DNA from: Permianibacter sp046297695
GTDB lineage: Bacteria > Pseudomonadota > Gammaproteobacteria > Enterobacterales > Permianibacteraceae
Direction of reading: 5' to 3'
Assembly (NCBI GenBank): GCA_046297695.1
Contig: JBKBHF010000007.1
Span: 1-64,000, forward strand
DNA length: 64,000 nt
A program made the translations under genes and the position numbers. How positions within the stretch are numbered: the stretch's first letter is position 1; each line of letters opens with the position of its first letter. The notes beneath the pieces were generated by a model. It did no database searches, had not been told where the DNA came from, and saw only the letters and a list, made by a program, of their open reading frames with translations. Positions 51,107 to 60,600 of this stretch are shown here, piece after piece.

Positions 51107-51289
51107 TGTGACGCGGCGTCAGCGCTGGCGGTGTGTTCGCGCGAGGTCGCGGTTTGTAGGGCATTGCTTGCCGTCATGTGAGTCTGGTGGTGTGTGGTCA
51201 GCGTATCGTCTTCAGTCAGCCGATTTATCGGGGTCACTTTTGGCCGGCTCATTACTTGGCCTTTCCGTCGAGACTGCCGGAGTACGATC

Positions 51290-51755
51290 TGCGTGGCGTG
51301 TTCAATGCTGCTGGTGTGCAGTCGTATTCGATGGGGCAAATGGTGCGGTGATCGCCAACTACGCGCCGCTGATCCAAGCATCGCAGTTGTTGGCAACGCA
51401 GAACGCGGATCCGACTGCAATGATCATGGCGGCCCGCACTCGTCACACGCTTGGCGGCTTGGTCGATACGACCGGCCAGCCGTTGAACATGCCGAAACTG
51501 TTGGAAGGCTATCAGCAGCTGTGGACCAACGCGGTTCCGGTGAACCAGACGCAGGGCACGTCAAACGATTGCAGCACGATTCTGGTTGGTGACTTCCGGC
51601 AGCTGTATATCGGTGTGCGCCAAGGGCTGCGGATCGAAGTGCTGCGGGAGCGCTACGCCGATCAAATGCAATACGGCTTCATCGCGCACCTGCGGGCTGA
51701 TGTTGCAGCCGCGCAGCCGTCAAATTTTTGCAAGGTCATTGGCATCAAGCCATGA
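51290..51755 (+). pseudogene. frameshifted fragment of a phage major capsid protein (HK97 type)
   Basis: From about 51336 the frame reads GAVIANYAPLIQASQLL, MIMAARTRHTLGGLVDTTGQPLN, LWTNAVPVNQT, ILVGDFRQLYIGVRQGLRIEVLRERYADQMQYGF and HLRADVAAAQPSNFCKVIGI, the C-terminal half of an HK97-fold capsid protein. The preceding piece LRGVFNAAGVQSYSMG is in another frame up to the GGGG run at 51333-51336; adding one base there would join SYSMG to ANGAVIANY. The N-terminal half of the gene is missing. No other phage structural gene is present, so this is a relic. Confidence 0.8.
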
Positions 51756-51802
51756 TGCAACCAAGCGATCCGGTGTGGTGTTGGCGCAACACGCCGGAAA
51801 GC

Positions 51803-51829
51803 GAACGGGGCCGAAAGGCCCCGTTTTTA
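51803..51829. terminator. hairpin terminator after the capsid relic
   Basis: GAACGGGGCC-GAAA-GGCCCCGTTTTTA. A stable stem with a GNRA tetraloop and a T run, symmetric enough to serve the minus-strand unit as well. Confidence 0.85.
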
Positions 51830-51846
51830 TTGAAGTTGAGTCTGAG

Positions 51847-52026
51847 TTATGCGGCCTTTGATTGCCGCGAGGTCTGCAGATTGTACTTGGCAAAAAGCTG
51901 TTTAGCGTCGTCACCCATTTTTGCTGCTGCCTCAGCGACAGCACTGCGAATGGCAGCTTCAAGCGCGTCACGATGTTCAGTGACGATGTAGTGAAACGCT
52001 GACCTAGTTTGCAATGTAGTTACCAT
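51847..52026 (-). CDS. small protein of the tRNA-Arg island, unknown function
   Basis: A 59-residue frame starting MVTTLQTRSAFHYIV, mainly helical with an Ala-rich stretch (ALEAAIRSAVAEAAAKMGDDAKQLF). No family recognised. It begins 11 bases after the stop of the 183-residue gene on the same strand and ends just before a strong terminator, so the two form a small operon. Confidence 0.5.
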   Translation of the reverse strand: MVTTLQTRSAFHYIVTEHRDALEAAIRSAVAEAAAKMGDDAKQLFAKYNLQTSRQSKAA

Positions 52027-52037
52027 AGCTGCTGCCC

Positions 52038-52589
52038 TTACGATGCTTTCGTGGCCCGGAATACAAGCCAACGACCCTCAATTGTCGTTTCAACGCCCTT
52101 CAATGTGCCCAATGAAGTGAGGACAGAGAAGGAGTCGTGCATACCGCGCAGAAACGTGATTAGCGCATCTGTGCGGCCAAAAACCTTAATTGCGTCTGCC
52201 TGCCGGACTTCCGATGCAAGCTCAAAAATACCCATCAGCGCCACAGTGAATGCCATCAAACGCTTTTGCGTATTGCCTTCGCTATCAGGGCTGGCCTCAA
52301 TTGAAGGGCACATATGCATATCAAGCATCTTGACCCAAACAGCCATTCCTTTGCGGGACTGAACAAGCTCAACAAGCGCGAGATGTTTGCCATTCGCATC
52401 TTGGACTGTATAAAACACGCCTACATTAAGGCGATCATCTAATGGACCGAATCCCTTGGTTGCGTCGATTCGGCCAAAGAGCTGCTCATAATCGGTGGCA
52501 ATAACTTCGTGTTCGTTAGCCGTCGCTTCTTTGAGCCAAATACCACGCAAAGATTCAAATTCAGCTTGGCTCAGCTCGGAAAATTTCAT
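52038..52589 (-). CDS. hypothetical protein of the tRNA-Arg island
   Basis: A 183-residue soluble protein starting MKFSELSQAEFESLRGIW. Segments such as GVFYTVQDANGKHLALVELVQSRKGMAVWVKMLDMHMCP (residues 57-95) alternate like a mixed alpha/beta fold, and the N-terminal half vaguely recalls GNAT-type proteins, but no signature is secure. Composition is AT-richer than flanking chromosomal genes, consistent with acquisition. It heads a two-gene operon inside the island bounded by two tRNA-Arg copies. Confidence 0.55.
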   Translation of the reverse strand: MKFSELSQAEFESLRGIWLKEATANEHEVIATDYEQLFGRIDATKGFGPLDDRLNVGVFYTVQDANGKHLALVELVQSRKGMAVWVKMLDMHMCPSIEASPDSEGNTQKRLMAFTVALMGIFELASEVRQADAIKVFGRTDALITFLRGMHDSFSVLTSLGTLKGVETTIEGRWLVFRATKAS

Positions 52590-52604
52590 CAGATCTTATA
52601 TATA

Positions 52605-52619
52605 GCCTACTTTGTAGGC
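52605..52619. promoter_or_regulatory. palindrome upstream of the island operon
   Basis: GCCTAC-TTT-GTAGGC is a perfect inverted repeat, directly beside a TATATAA-like -10 sequence on the minus strand (52596-52602). It is a candidate operator controlling the island operon. Confidence 0.35.
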
Positions 52620-52903
52620 CGGAAATTTGAGGCACACCAGCAGCCTAGTCAAGTAACTTTCTAGCACAAAACGTAAATATCCGCCTTGGGTGCCGGCCAG
52701 CAAATGGCCCAGATCTGATGCTGATCAGGAACTAGGCCAGACCCATACCTCATTATCTTGGTATGCGCAGATGCAGTTACCACCACTGCTAGCGTGGACA
52801 GCGCCCGTGCCCCCACTAATTGGGCTATGGGACATTTTAGCTGGCTTGCAATGCATAGAAGAACGCGGGCATTTGCCATCACCCCAGCGTCACCCCAAAT
52901 GAA
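52620..52903. other. gene-free part of the tRNA-Arg island
   Basis: About 285 bases without a supportable gene. Short frames on both strands have no RBS or family features. It is AT-rich near 52620-52760 and may be decayed phage DNA. Confidence 0.4.
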
Positions 52904-52937
52904 AACGCCGCTTTCGTCTCGAGACGAAAGCGGCGTT
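52904..52937. terminator. 34-bp perfect palindrome downstream of tRNA-Arg copy 2
   Basis: Two exact 17-base arms (AACGCCGCTTTCGTCTC and its complement) meet without a loop base. On the minus strand it lies 15 bases past the tRNA 3' end and could terminate its transcript, though no T tract follows. Confidence 0.6.
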
Positions 52938-52952
52938 AAGCCATTGATTTAT

Positions 52953-53029
52953 ATGGCGCGCCCGAGACGATTCGAACGTCCGACCCCAGCCTTCGGAGGG
53001 CTGTACTCTATCCAACTGAGCTACGGGCG
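52953..53029 (-). tRNA. tRNA-Arg (anticodon CCG), copy 2
   Basis: A 77-base cloverleaf with encoded CCA, fully paired acceptor stem GCGCCCG/CGGGCGC, and anticodon loop CTCCGAA (CCG). This is the structurally intact copy. It stands at the upstream edge (minus-strand sense) of the prophage-relic island. Confidence 0.95.
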
Positions 53030-53066
53030 CAAAACTCTGGCTGCAATGGCAGCCTGCCGGTGGCAT

Positions 53067-53103
53067 GTGTCGGGTTACGCGCTGACGCGCTAACCCAACC
53101 TAC
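53067..53103. repeat. REP-like palindromic repeat
   Basis: TGTCGGGTTACGCGC-TGA-CGCGCTAACCCAACCTAC is an imperfect hairpin of the widespread GTAGGTTGGGTTAGC...GTAACCCAACA type. It adjoins a fragment of a tRNA-Arg 5' end. Confidence 0.65.
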
Positions 53104-53119
53104 GCTACGGGCGCAAAAC
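53104..53119 (-). pseudogene. truncated 5' end of a tRNA-Arg gene
   Basis: On the minus strand GTTTTGCGCCCGTAGC repeats exactly the five bases before and the first eleven bases of tRNA-Arg copy 2 (53019-53034). The similarity extends upstream (GCAGCC, then two mismatches in three bases). The tRNA sequence then runs straight into the REP-like repeat, so a third copy was probably cut by that repeat or by recombination. Confidence 0.6.
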
Positions 53120-53404
53120 GCCGGCTGCGTTTGCAACCGGCAATCGACGAAGCGATTAAGGGTGCAGTGACCTGTCGTTCGCAAACGAGGTATCACTGCC
53201 ACGGTTCCCGACGCGGGGCCGGGTACCGCTGGCGCCAACCGGGGTCGGCGCGAGGGTCGCCATGATAGCGGCAAGCGGCGGCAGCGTCCATGCGCAGAAC
53301 GGGCCTCCGGTCTGGACACGGGTAATAGTTGCGCGCCGTCGGTCCTGCCGGGGTCGGATTGGCTGTGCTTTAATCAACTCCTCCCCATTTGTGACGAACG
53401 CCCT
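53120..53404. other. intergenic region upstream of the RND operon
   Basis: About 285 bases without a gene of its own. It holds a GCCGGCTGC...GCAACCGGC hairpin near 53120-53142 and then the presumed promoter region of the efflux operon. The minus-strand open frame crossing it is antisense to the adaptor gene and not coding. Confidence 0.45.
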
Positions 53405-54454
53405 ATGAAGACGAACCGTTTGTTGTTCGGGCTGCCGGCTTTGTTGTTGCCCGCCGTCCTGCTGCTGGCGCAGGCCTTTGCCGCCGAACCGCCGCCGGCG
53501 ATGCCGGTCGAGGGGGTTACCATCAGTGCCCGACCGCTGGATCAGGTGGTCGATGCGGTCGGCAGCCTGGTTGCCAACGAGACGGTGGTGATTCGCCCGG
53601 AAGTGGCCGGCCGCATCGACCGGTTCGGTTTCACCGAAGGCCAGCCGGTCAAGGCCGGCGCGGTGCTGGTGCAGCTCGACGATTCGGTGCAGGCCGCCCA
53701 GCTCGCCCGGGCCAAGGCGACGCTGGCGCTGGCGCAGTCGGATTACCAACGCCGAACCGAATTGCTGCAGAAGCAGCTGATCAGCCAGACCGAATTCGAT
53801 CAGACGGCTTCGCAATTGAAAGTTGCCCAAGCCGATGTCGCGCTGGCGGAAGCCCAGCTCGGCAAGATGCGGGTCAAGGCGCCGTTTGATGCCGTGATCG
53901 GTGTCCGTTCGGTCAGCCCGGGCGCGATGGTGCAGGCCGGTCAGGATCTGGTGACGCTGGTCGATGTCCATCCGATCAAGATCGATTTCCGCATTCCGGA
54001 ACGCTACCTGAGTCAGGTGCGGGTGCAGCAGGAGGTACAACTGACGCTGGATGCGCTACCGGGACGTCAATTCGCCGGCAAGGTCTTTGCCATCGATCCG
54101 CAAATCGACGAGAAAAGCCGTTCGCTGATCTTGCGCGCGCAGGTGCCGAACCCGAAAGCCGAGTTGAAGCCCGGTTTGTTCGCACGGGTCGCGTTGGTGC
54201 TTTCGAGCAAGGCAAGCGCGCTGCTGGTGCCGGAACAGGCGCTGGTACCGAATGCCGATGGCTCCCGCACGCTGTACAAAATCGTTGACGGCAAAGTGGC
54301 GATCACCCCGGTCAAGACCGGCGTTCGCCGCAATGGCGAAGTGGAAATCACCGACGGGCTTGCCGCCGGGGATGCCGTGATCACCGCTGGCCACATGAAA
54401 CTGCAACCGGGCATGCCGGTGACGATGATCCCGCCGACCCCGGCGCGCAACTGA
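53405..54454 (+). CDS. RND efflux periplasmic adaptor subunit
   Basis: A 349-residue membrane fusion protein. A signal peptide (MKTNRLLFGLPALLLPAVLL..., cut after AFA) precedes the lipoyl halves EVAGRIDRFGFTEGQPVKAGAVLVQLDD and MRVKAPFDAVIGVRSVSPGAMVQAGQDLVTL, around a short alpha-hairpin (residues 95-145). A beta-barrel and membrane-proximal domain follow (ALVPNADGSRTLYKIVDGKVAITPVKTG). It links the inner-membrane pump to an outer-membrane channel. No lipobox Cys. The pump gene starts 40 bases downstream. Confidence 0.9.
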   Translation: MKTNRLLFGLPALLLPAVLLLAQAFAAEPPPAMPVEGVTISARPLDQVVDAVGSLVANETVVIRPEVAGRIDRFGFTEGQPVKAGAVLVQLDDSVQAAQLARAKATLALAQSDYQRRTELLQKQLISQTEFDQTASQLKVAQADVALAEAQLGKMRVKAPFDAVIGVRSVSPGAMVQAGQDLVTLVDVHPIKIDFRIPERYLSQVRVQQEVQLTLDALPGRQFAGKVFAIDPQIDEKSRSLILRAQVPNPKAELKPGLFARVALVLSSKASALLVPEQALVPNADGSRTLYKIVDGKVAITPVKTGVRRNGEVEITDGLAAGDAVITAGHMKLQPGMPVTMIPPTPARN

Positions 54455-54494
54455 CGCGTCGCCGCCGCTTCCTCCAGACGCAAGGAAGACCGCA

Positions 54495-57400
54495 ATGGTT
54501 CTGTCCGATCTCAGTATCAAACGGCCGGTGCTTGCCACCGTGCTCAATCTGGTAGTGGTGCTGCTTGGCGTCATCGCCTACGACCGGCTCAGTGTCCGCG
54601 AATACCCGAACATCGACGAACCGGTGGTGACCGTCAGCACCAGCTATCCCGGTGCCAATGCCGAGATCATCGAAACACAAGTGACCAAGCCGCTGGAAGA
54701 TTCCCTGTCCGGCATCGAAGGCATCGACTTCATCACCTCGATCAACCGCGCGGAGAGCTCGCAGATTTCGGTGCGGTTCAAACTGGGCCGCGACATTGAT
54801 GCCGCGGCATCCGATGTCCGTGACCGGGTCGCCCGGGCGCGCGGTGCGCTGCCGACTGAAATCGATGAACCGATCGTCGCCAAGACCGAAGCCGATGCCC
54901 AGCCGATCATCTGGATCGCATTCATGTCGGACCGGCATGATCTGCTGAAGATCACCGACTATGCCGACAACACCGTCAAGGATCGGCTGCAAACGCTGCC
55001 CGGCGTCGCCGATGTGATCGTGTTCGGCCGTCGCTATGCGATGCGCATCTGGCTCGATCCGGAGCGGCTCGCCGGTTACAACCTGACCGCGCAGGATGTC
55101 GAAACGGCACTGCGGGCGCAGAACGTCGAGATCCCGGCCGGTCGGGTCGAAAGCCAGGACATCGAATTTACAGTGCGTTCGCAAACCGACCTGAATACGC
55201 CGGAAGAATTCCGCGACATCATCCTGCGTGACGATGGCGGCTATCTGGTCCGGCTCGGCGATGTCGCGCGGGTCGAGGTCGGCCCGGAAGCCGAGCGGTC
55301 CTACACTCGCTACAAGGGCAACAACGCGGTCGCCCTCGGCGTGGTCAAACAGTCGGTGGCTAACCCGCTCGATGTCTCGGCTGCCGTGCGCAACGAACTG
55401 CCGACCATCGAGAAATTTCTGCCGGAAGGCATGCGCGCCGAAGTCGCTTACGATTCGTCGATTTTCATCGCCCGCTCCATTGACGCCGTCTACGAAGCGA
55501 TCATCGAGGCGGTCGTGCTGGTGGTGTTGGTCATTTTCATTTTCCTGCGTTCGCTGCGTTCGACCCTGATTCCGCTGGTGACCATCCCGGTCAGTCTGAT
55601 AGGCGCGTTTGCCTTGATGGCCTTGTTCGGCTTCACCATCAATACGCTGACGCTGCTGGCGATGGTGCTGGCAATCGGTCTGGTCGTCGACGATGCCATC
55701 GTGGTGCTGGAGAATATCCACCGCCATATCGAAGAAGGCATGGCGCCAATGGCGGCGGCGTTCAAGGGCTCGAAAGAGATCGGCTTTGCCGTCATCGCAA
55801 TGACGCTGACGCTGGCGGCGGTGTTCACCCCGATTGCGTTTTCAACCGGTCGCACCGGCAAGTTGTTCACCGAGTTTGCGCTGACCTTGGCGGGTGCGGT
55901 GCTGGTGTCCGGGTTCATCGCGCTGACGCTGAGCCCGATGATGTGTTCGCGGATGCTGAAGCCGCACGAGCAGCACGGCCGGCTATACCAAAGTTTCGAG
56001 AATTTCTTCAACGCGCTCAACCGTGGCTACCACGCTGTGTTAGTGCGGGCGCTGAAGCTGCGCATCGTTGTCGTGTTGTTCGCGCTGGCGATGGGCGGCG
56101 CGTCGGCATGGCTATTCACCACGCTGAAAAGCGAACTGTCACCGACCGAGGATCGTGGTCTGTTCATCGGCTTCGGTTTGGGACCGGAGGGTGCGACACC
56201 GGACTACGTCAACAAATACGCCTACAAGATGGAAGATGTCTTCAAGAGTGTGCCGGAAGTCGAGCGCTGGTTCACCATCGTCGGGTTCCCGACCACGACC
56301 CAGACCTTGTCGTTCGTCCGGCTGAAAGACTGGGAAGAACGTGAGCGCAAACCGGCAGATATCGCCCAGGCGATTGGCGGTCAGCTGTGGGCCGGTGTGC
56401 CGGGCTTGATGGCGTTTCCGGTCATTCCGCCGTCGCTGGGGCAGGGGCCGACGGCGAAACCACTGGAGATCGTCCTGCAGACCAGTGGCAGCTATGCCGA
56501 TCTGCAAACGCTGGTCAATGCGGTCACCGAAAAAGCGCGCGGCAATCCGGGCCTGGCCAATATCGACAGCGATCTGCGGCTGAACAAACCCGAGCTGCAA
56601 GTCGAGGTCAATCGCGAGAAAGCCAAACTGGTTGGCGCCGAGATCAGCCAGATCGGCCGCACCATGGAGACCATGCTAGGTGGCCGCAAGGTAACCCGGT
56701 TCAAGATCGGCGCCGAGCAATATGATGTCTGGGTTCAGGTCGACCGGCCGGATCGCGCCAACCCGGACGATTTGACCCGACTCTATGTTCGCACCGTCAA
56801 CGATCAGATGGTGCCGTTGTCGAATCTGGTGACCATCAAGGAAACGGTCAGTCCACGCGAGTTGAACCACTTCAACAAACTGCGCTCGGCGACGGTCAGC
56901 GCAACACTGGCACCCACTTACACGCTGGGCGAGGCGGTGGCGTTCTTCGAGCAAACCGTGCTGGAACTCGGCGACATCAAGGCGCAAATCGATTACGCCG
57001 GCAATACCCGCGAGTTCAAGGAGTCGAGCAGTTCGATCTACATGACGTTTGTGCTGGCATTGATTTTCATTTTCCTGGTGCTGGCGGCGCAATTCGAGAG
57101 CTTTATCGATCCGTTCGTGATCCTGTTCTCGGTACCGCTGGCGATTGCCGGGGCGCTGTTCACTTTGAAGATCACTGGTGGCACGCTGAACATCTATTCG
57201 CAGATCGGGTTGATCACGCTGGTCGGGCTCATCACCAAACACGGCATCCTGATCGTCGAGTTCGCCAATCAGCTGCGCGCCGAAGGCAAGGCCTTGTTCG
57301 AGGCGGCCGCGGAGGCTGCGACGTTGCGGCTGCGGCCGATCCTGATGACCACCGGCGCCATGGTGCTCGGTGCCGTGCCGCTGGCGCTTGCCACCGGTGC

Positions 57401-57566
57401 CGGCGCCGAAAGCCGGCAGCCGATTGGCTGGGTCATTGTCGGCGGCATGTTGATCGGCACGTTCTTCACGCTGTTTGTGGTGCCGGTGATCTATACCCTG
57501 TTGTCGCCGGCGCGGGCGCACGAGCAATCGGTAACTCTGGCAGTTGCCGAAGCGACGAGCCATTGA
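54495..57566 (+). CDS. RND family multidrug efflux permease (HAE1 type), system 1
   Basis: A 1023-residue inner-membrane pump. It starts MVLSDLSIKRPVLATVLNLVVVLLG; the first periplasmic loop has the usual EYPNIDEPVVTVSTSYPGA. Helix 4 carries the proton-relay pair in GLVVDDAIVVLENI, and helix 10 the Lys in GLITKHGILIVEFANQ. The second transmembrane half repeats the first (FVLALIFIFLVLAAQFESF). Substrate cannot be read. No outer-membrane factor gene is adjacent, so a TolC-type channel encoded elsewhere must be used. It ends at a terminator shared with the convergent second pump. Confidence 0.93.
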   Translation: MVLSDLSIKRPVLATVLNLVVVLLGVIAYDRLSVREYPNIDEPVVTVSTSYPGANAEIIETQVTKPLEDSLSGIEGIDFITSINRAESSQISVRFKLGRDIDAAASDVRDRVARARGALPTEIDEPIVAKTEADAQPIIWIAFMSDRHDLLKITDYADNTVKDRLQTLPGVADVIVFGRRYAMRIWLDPERLAGYNLTAQDVETALRAQNVEIPAGRVESQDIEFTVRSQTDLNTPEEFRDIILRDDGGYLVRLGDVARVEVGPEAERSYTRYKGNNAVALGVVKQSVANPLDVSAAVRNELPTIEKFLPEGMRAEVAYDSSIFIARSIDAVYEAIIEAVVLVVLVIFIFLRSLRSTLIPLVTIPVSLIGAFALMALFGFTINTLTLLAMVLAIGLVVDDAIVVLENIHRHIEEGMAPMAAAFKGSKEIGFAVIAMTLTLAAVFTPIAFSTGRTGKLFTEFALTLAGAVLVSGFIALTLSPMMCSRMLKPHEQHGRLYQSFENFFNALNRGYHAVLVRALKLRIVVVLFALAMGGASAWLFTTLKSELSPTEDRGLFIGFGLGPEGATPDYVNKYAYKMEDVFKSVPEVERWFTIVGFPTTTQTLSFVRLKDWEERERKPADIAQAIGGQLWAGVPGLMAFPVIPPSLGQGPTAKPLEIVLQTSGSYADLQTLVNAVTEKARGNPGLANIDSDLRLNKPELQVEVNREKAKLVGAEISQIGRTMETMLGGRKVTRFKIGAEQYDVWVQVDRPDRANPDDLTRLYVRTVNDQMVPLSNLVTIKETVSPRELNHFNKLRSATVSATLAPTYTLGEAVAFFEQTVLELGDIKAQIDYAGNTREFKESSSSIYMTFVLALIFIFLVLAAQFESFIDPFVILFSVPLAIAGALFTLKITGGTLNIYSQIGLITLVGLITKHGILIVEFANQLRAEGKALFEAAAEAATLRLRPILMTTGAMVLGAVPLALATGAGAESRQPIGWVIVGGMLIGTFFTLFVVPVIYTLLSPARAHEQSVTLAVAEATSH

Positions 57567-57586
57567 GCCCCAAGTGAATACGAGAA

Positions 57587-57616
57587 AAAACGCCAGCATT
57601 GCTGGCGTTTTCTTTA
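57587..57616. terminator. bidirectional terminator between the two RND systems
   Basis: AAAAAACGCCAGC-AT-TGCTGGCGTTTTCTTT. A strong hairpin with A and T flanks between the two convergent pump genes. Confidence 0.88.
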
Positions 57617-57625
57617 CCGGTGTGC

Positions 57626-60600
57626 TCAGCCGCGATCCTCTACCAAGGCGCCGCGTGGCAGGCGCCGGAATGGGCGGCTCAGCAAACGGAACAGGGCGCG
57701 GATGCCAACCAGCGTCAGAATGGCTTCGATGAAAATCAACACTGCGCTCAGGCCACTGCCGAACCGTTCGGCCCGCACCTGGAATTTCGCCAGAGCGCGC
57801 TCCGAAGCGATCTCGATGCTGTCATAGAAGGTCGGCACCACCAGCAGGGTCAGGATCGTCGAGGTGATCGTGCCACCGATGATCGCGATGGCCAGCGGTT
57901 GATAGAACTCACCGCCTTCACCGACCCCAATGGCCACCGGCAGCATACCGGCAATCAGCGCGAACGTGGTCATCAGAATCGGCCGCAGCCGGGCTCGACC
58001 GGCTTCCATCAGGGCCTCCTCGCGATCATGGCCTTCCTGTTCTTTCTTGCGGGCGCAATCGAGTAACAGAATCGCATTCTTGGCCACCAGCCCCATCAGC
58101 ATGATCACGCCGATCAAGGACATCAGATTGATGGTGGCATCGGCGACCAGCAGGCTGACGACCACGCCGATCAGGCTGAGCGGCAAGCTCAGCATGACCG
58201 AGATCGGTGCCAGGAACGAGCCGAACTGGATGACCAGAACGAGATACATCAACGCGACCCCAGCCAATAACGCCATCATCATGCGGGAGAACACCTCCTG
58301 CTGATCGCGGCCGGCACCACCCAGCTCGATGCCATAACCGTGCGGGAAATCGATGGCGCGCGCCAGCTTCATCGCCTCCTGGATCACTTCCCCTTGCGAT
58401 CGACCTTCGACGTTGGCGGTGACTGCCATCATCCGCTTGCCGTCCATGTGCTGGATACGGGACGGACCGCGTCCCATCGTGATCTTGGCGATCTGCTCGA
58501 GCGGGATCACGGTATTGCCGGCCCCCGCCACAATCGGCAGCCGTTCCAGATCTTCTGCGCTGTCCCGGTCATCCGGATGCAGGCGCACGGCAACATCGCG
58601 GGTTTCGCCGTTCGGGTCGACCCAGTCGCCAACCTCGACGCCGGCGAATGCCGTGCGCAGCGCCTGGGCCGCATCGTTGATGGAGATGCCCAGGCTGTTG
58701 GCGAGGCCGCGGTCCAGTTCCACCTGCAGTTCGGGTTTCGGATCCTGCTCGCTCAAACCGACATCGACAGCACCAGGTACTTGTCGCAGCTGCGCCATGA
58801 ACGTGTTGGTGATTTCCATCAACTTGCGTGAATCCGGCCCGTAGAACTGGATATGGACCGGTTTGCGGGCGCCATTATTGATGTCGTCCAGCACCACATA
58901 CTCGGCGCCGACCAATGACTTCAACCGGATGCGCAGATCGGCGGCGATGTCGTCGATACTGCGCCGGCGTTCCTTCTTCTCGCCGGCATAGATGTAGATC
59001 CGGCCGCTGCCCGGGCTGACCGTACTATCCGTCGAGCGCACTTCCGGAATATCGCGGGCAATCTGCGCCGCCTGCTCGGTCTTGATGCGGGCGTACTCGA
59101 GGCTGGTGCCGCTCGGCGTCCGGATATCGACGGCGAACCAGCCAAAATCCGATTTCGGCAGGAAGCTCATGCCACCGAAGCTCAGCTGCAGCCAGATCGC
59201 GGCGACAAAACTGCTGACCGCAATCAAAGTCATGGCTTTGCGATGCTTGAGCGCCCACTGGATCACCTTAGTGTAGCGATCGGCCTGGTGATCGAACCAG
59301 TGATTGAAGCGTTCCAGCACTCGGCTGATGCCGCGCTTCGGTTTCTGGTGATGATCAATCGGGTCGCCCCAGTAGGCCGACAGCATCGGGTCGAGTGAGA
59401 ACGAGATGAACAGGCTGACCAGCACTGACGCCGCCACGGTCAGGGCAAACGGCCGGAACCATTCGCCGGAAACGCCGTCCATGAATGCGACCGGAACGAA
59501 CACCGCAATGATCGAGAACGTGGTCGCAGTGACTGCCATGCCAATTTCATTGGTACCGACCCGGGCGGCATTGAACTTGTCCATGCCGTTTTCCATGTGC
59601 CGGACTATGTTTTCACGAACCACAATCGCGTCGTCAATCAACACACCGATGGCGAGCGACAAACCGAGCAGGGTCATGAAATTCAAGGTGAAGCCGCACA
59701 GCCACACCGCGATAAACGCCGTCAGCACGGACGTCGGCAAGGCCAGCGAGGTGATCAGGGTCGAGCGCCAGCTGTTCAGGAAGGCATACACCACCAGAAT
59801 GGTCAGGCCGGCACCGAGCACCAGCGCTTCGATGACATTGTTGAGGCTTTGTTGGGCATCCTCACCACCATCCTGGGTGATGGTCAGTGTGCTGCCTTGC
59901 AGCAGCTCTTTGTTCATGGCTTCCACTTTTTCGCGCACCAGCTTGGCTACTTCCACCGTGCTGGCATCGCGCGAGCGGATCACATGGATGCCGACGTTCG
60001 GGTTGCCATTGCGCAGGCTCATCGAATTGAGTTCGGCGAACCCGTCTTCGACGGTGGCCACTTGCGACAGCCGGATCAGATCATCACCGCGCCGCTTGAC
60101 CACGATCTGGCCGAATGTCTCCGGCGATTCGACTCGGCCGAGCAGACGGATGCCTTGTTCTTCCAGCGGGCCGGTTAGCTTGCCGACGGGTGCCGTCATG
60201 TTTTGGTTACGCAGCGCGGCCAGTACTTCGGTCACCGAGACATTGTGCTCACGCAGTTTGTCGGCATGCAGCAGCACCGACAGCTCGCGAGTCAGGGCGC
60301 CGCGGACATTGACCACGGCGACGCCGGGAATGGCGCGCAGCTGCTCGGACAGGTCCTCTTCCGCCAACCGTGACAGTTCGGCATGTGACTGTGAGGTCGA
60401 GGTCAGCGCGATCTGCACGATCGGTTGCGCGCTCATGTCAAAGCGCTGAATAACCGGTTCGCGCATCTCCAGTGGCAATTTGTAGCGCACCGAGGCAATA
60501 GCGTTGCGGACTTCGTCCGCCGCTTCGATCATGTTCTTGTCGAAATTAAAAATGATCTGGAACTGGCCATTGCCTTCGTTGGCGGTCGCCCGCAGTTCGT

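Noticed and set aside
51097..51252. Minus-strand frame MSRPKVTPINRLT... with an AAAGG upstream, running into tRNA-Arg copy 1
   Set aside because: It has a plausible RBS but runs into the tRNA 5' end and shows no family feature. It could be a truncated phage gene, but support is too weak.
52661..52882. 73-codon minus-strand frame containing CPIAQLVGAR
   Set aside because: No RBS, odd composition and no conserved pattern; it resembles chance translation of intergenic DNA.
51107..52952. Reading the tRNA-Arg island as a complete prophage
   Set aside because: Under 2 kb, no integrase, terminase, portal or lysis gene; only one broken capsid fragment.
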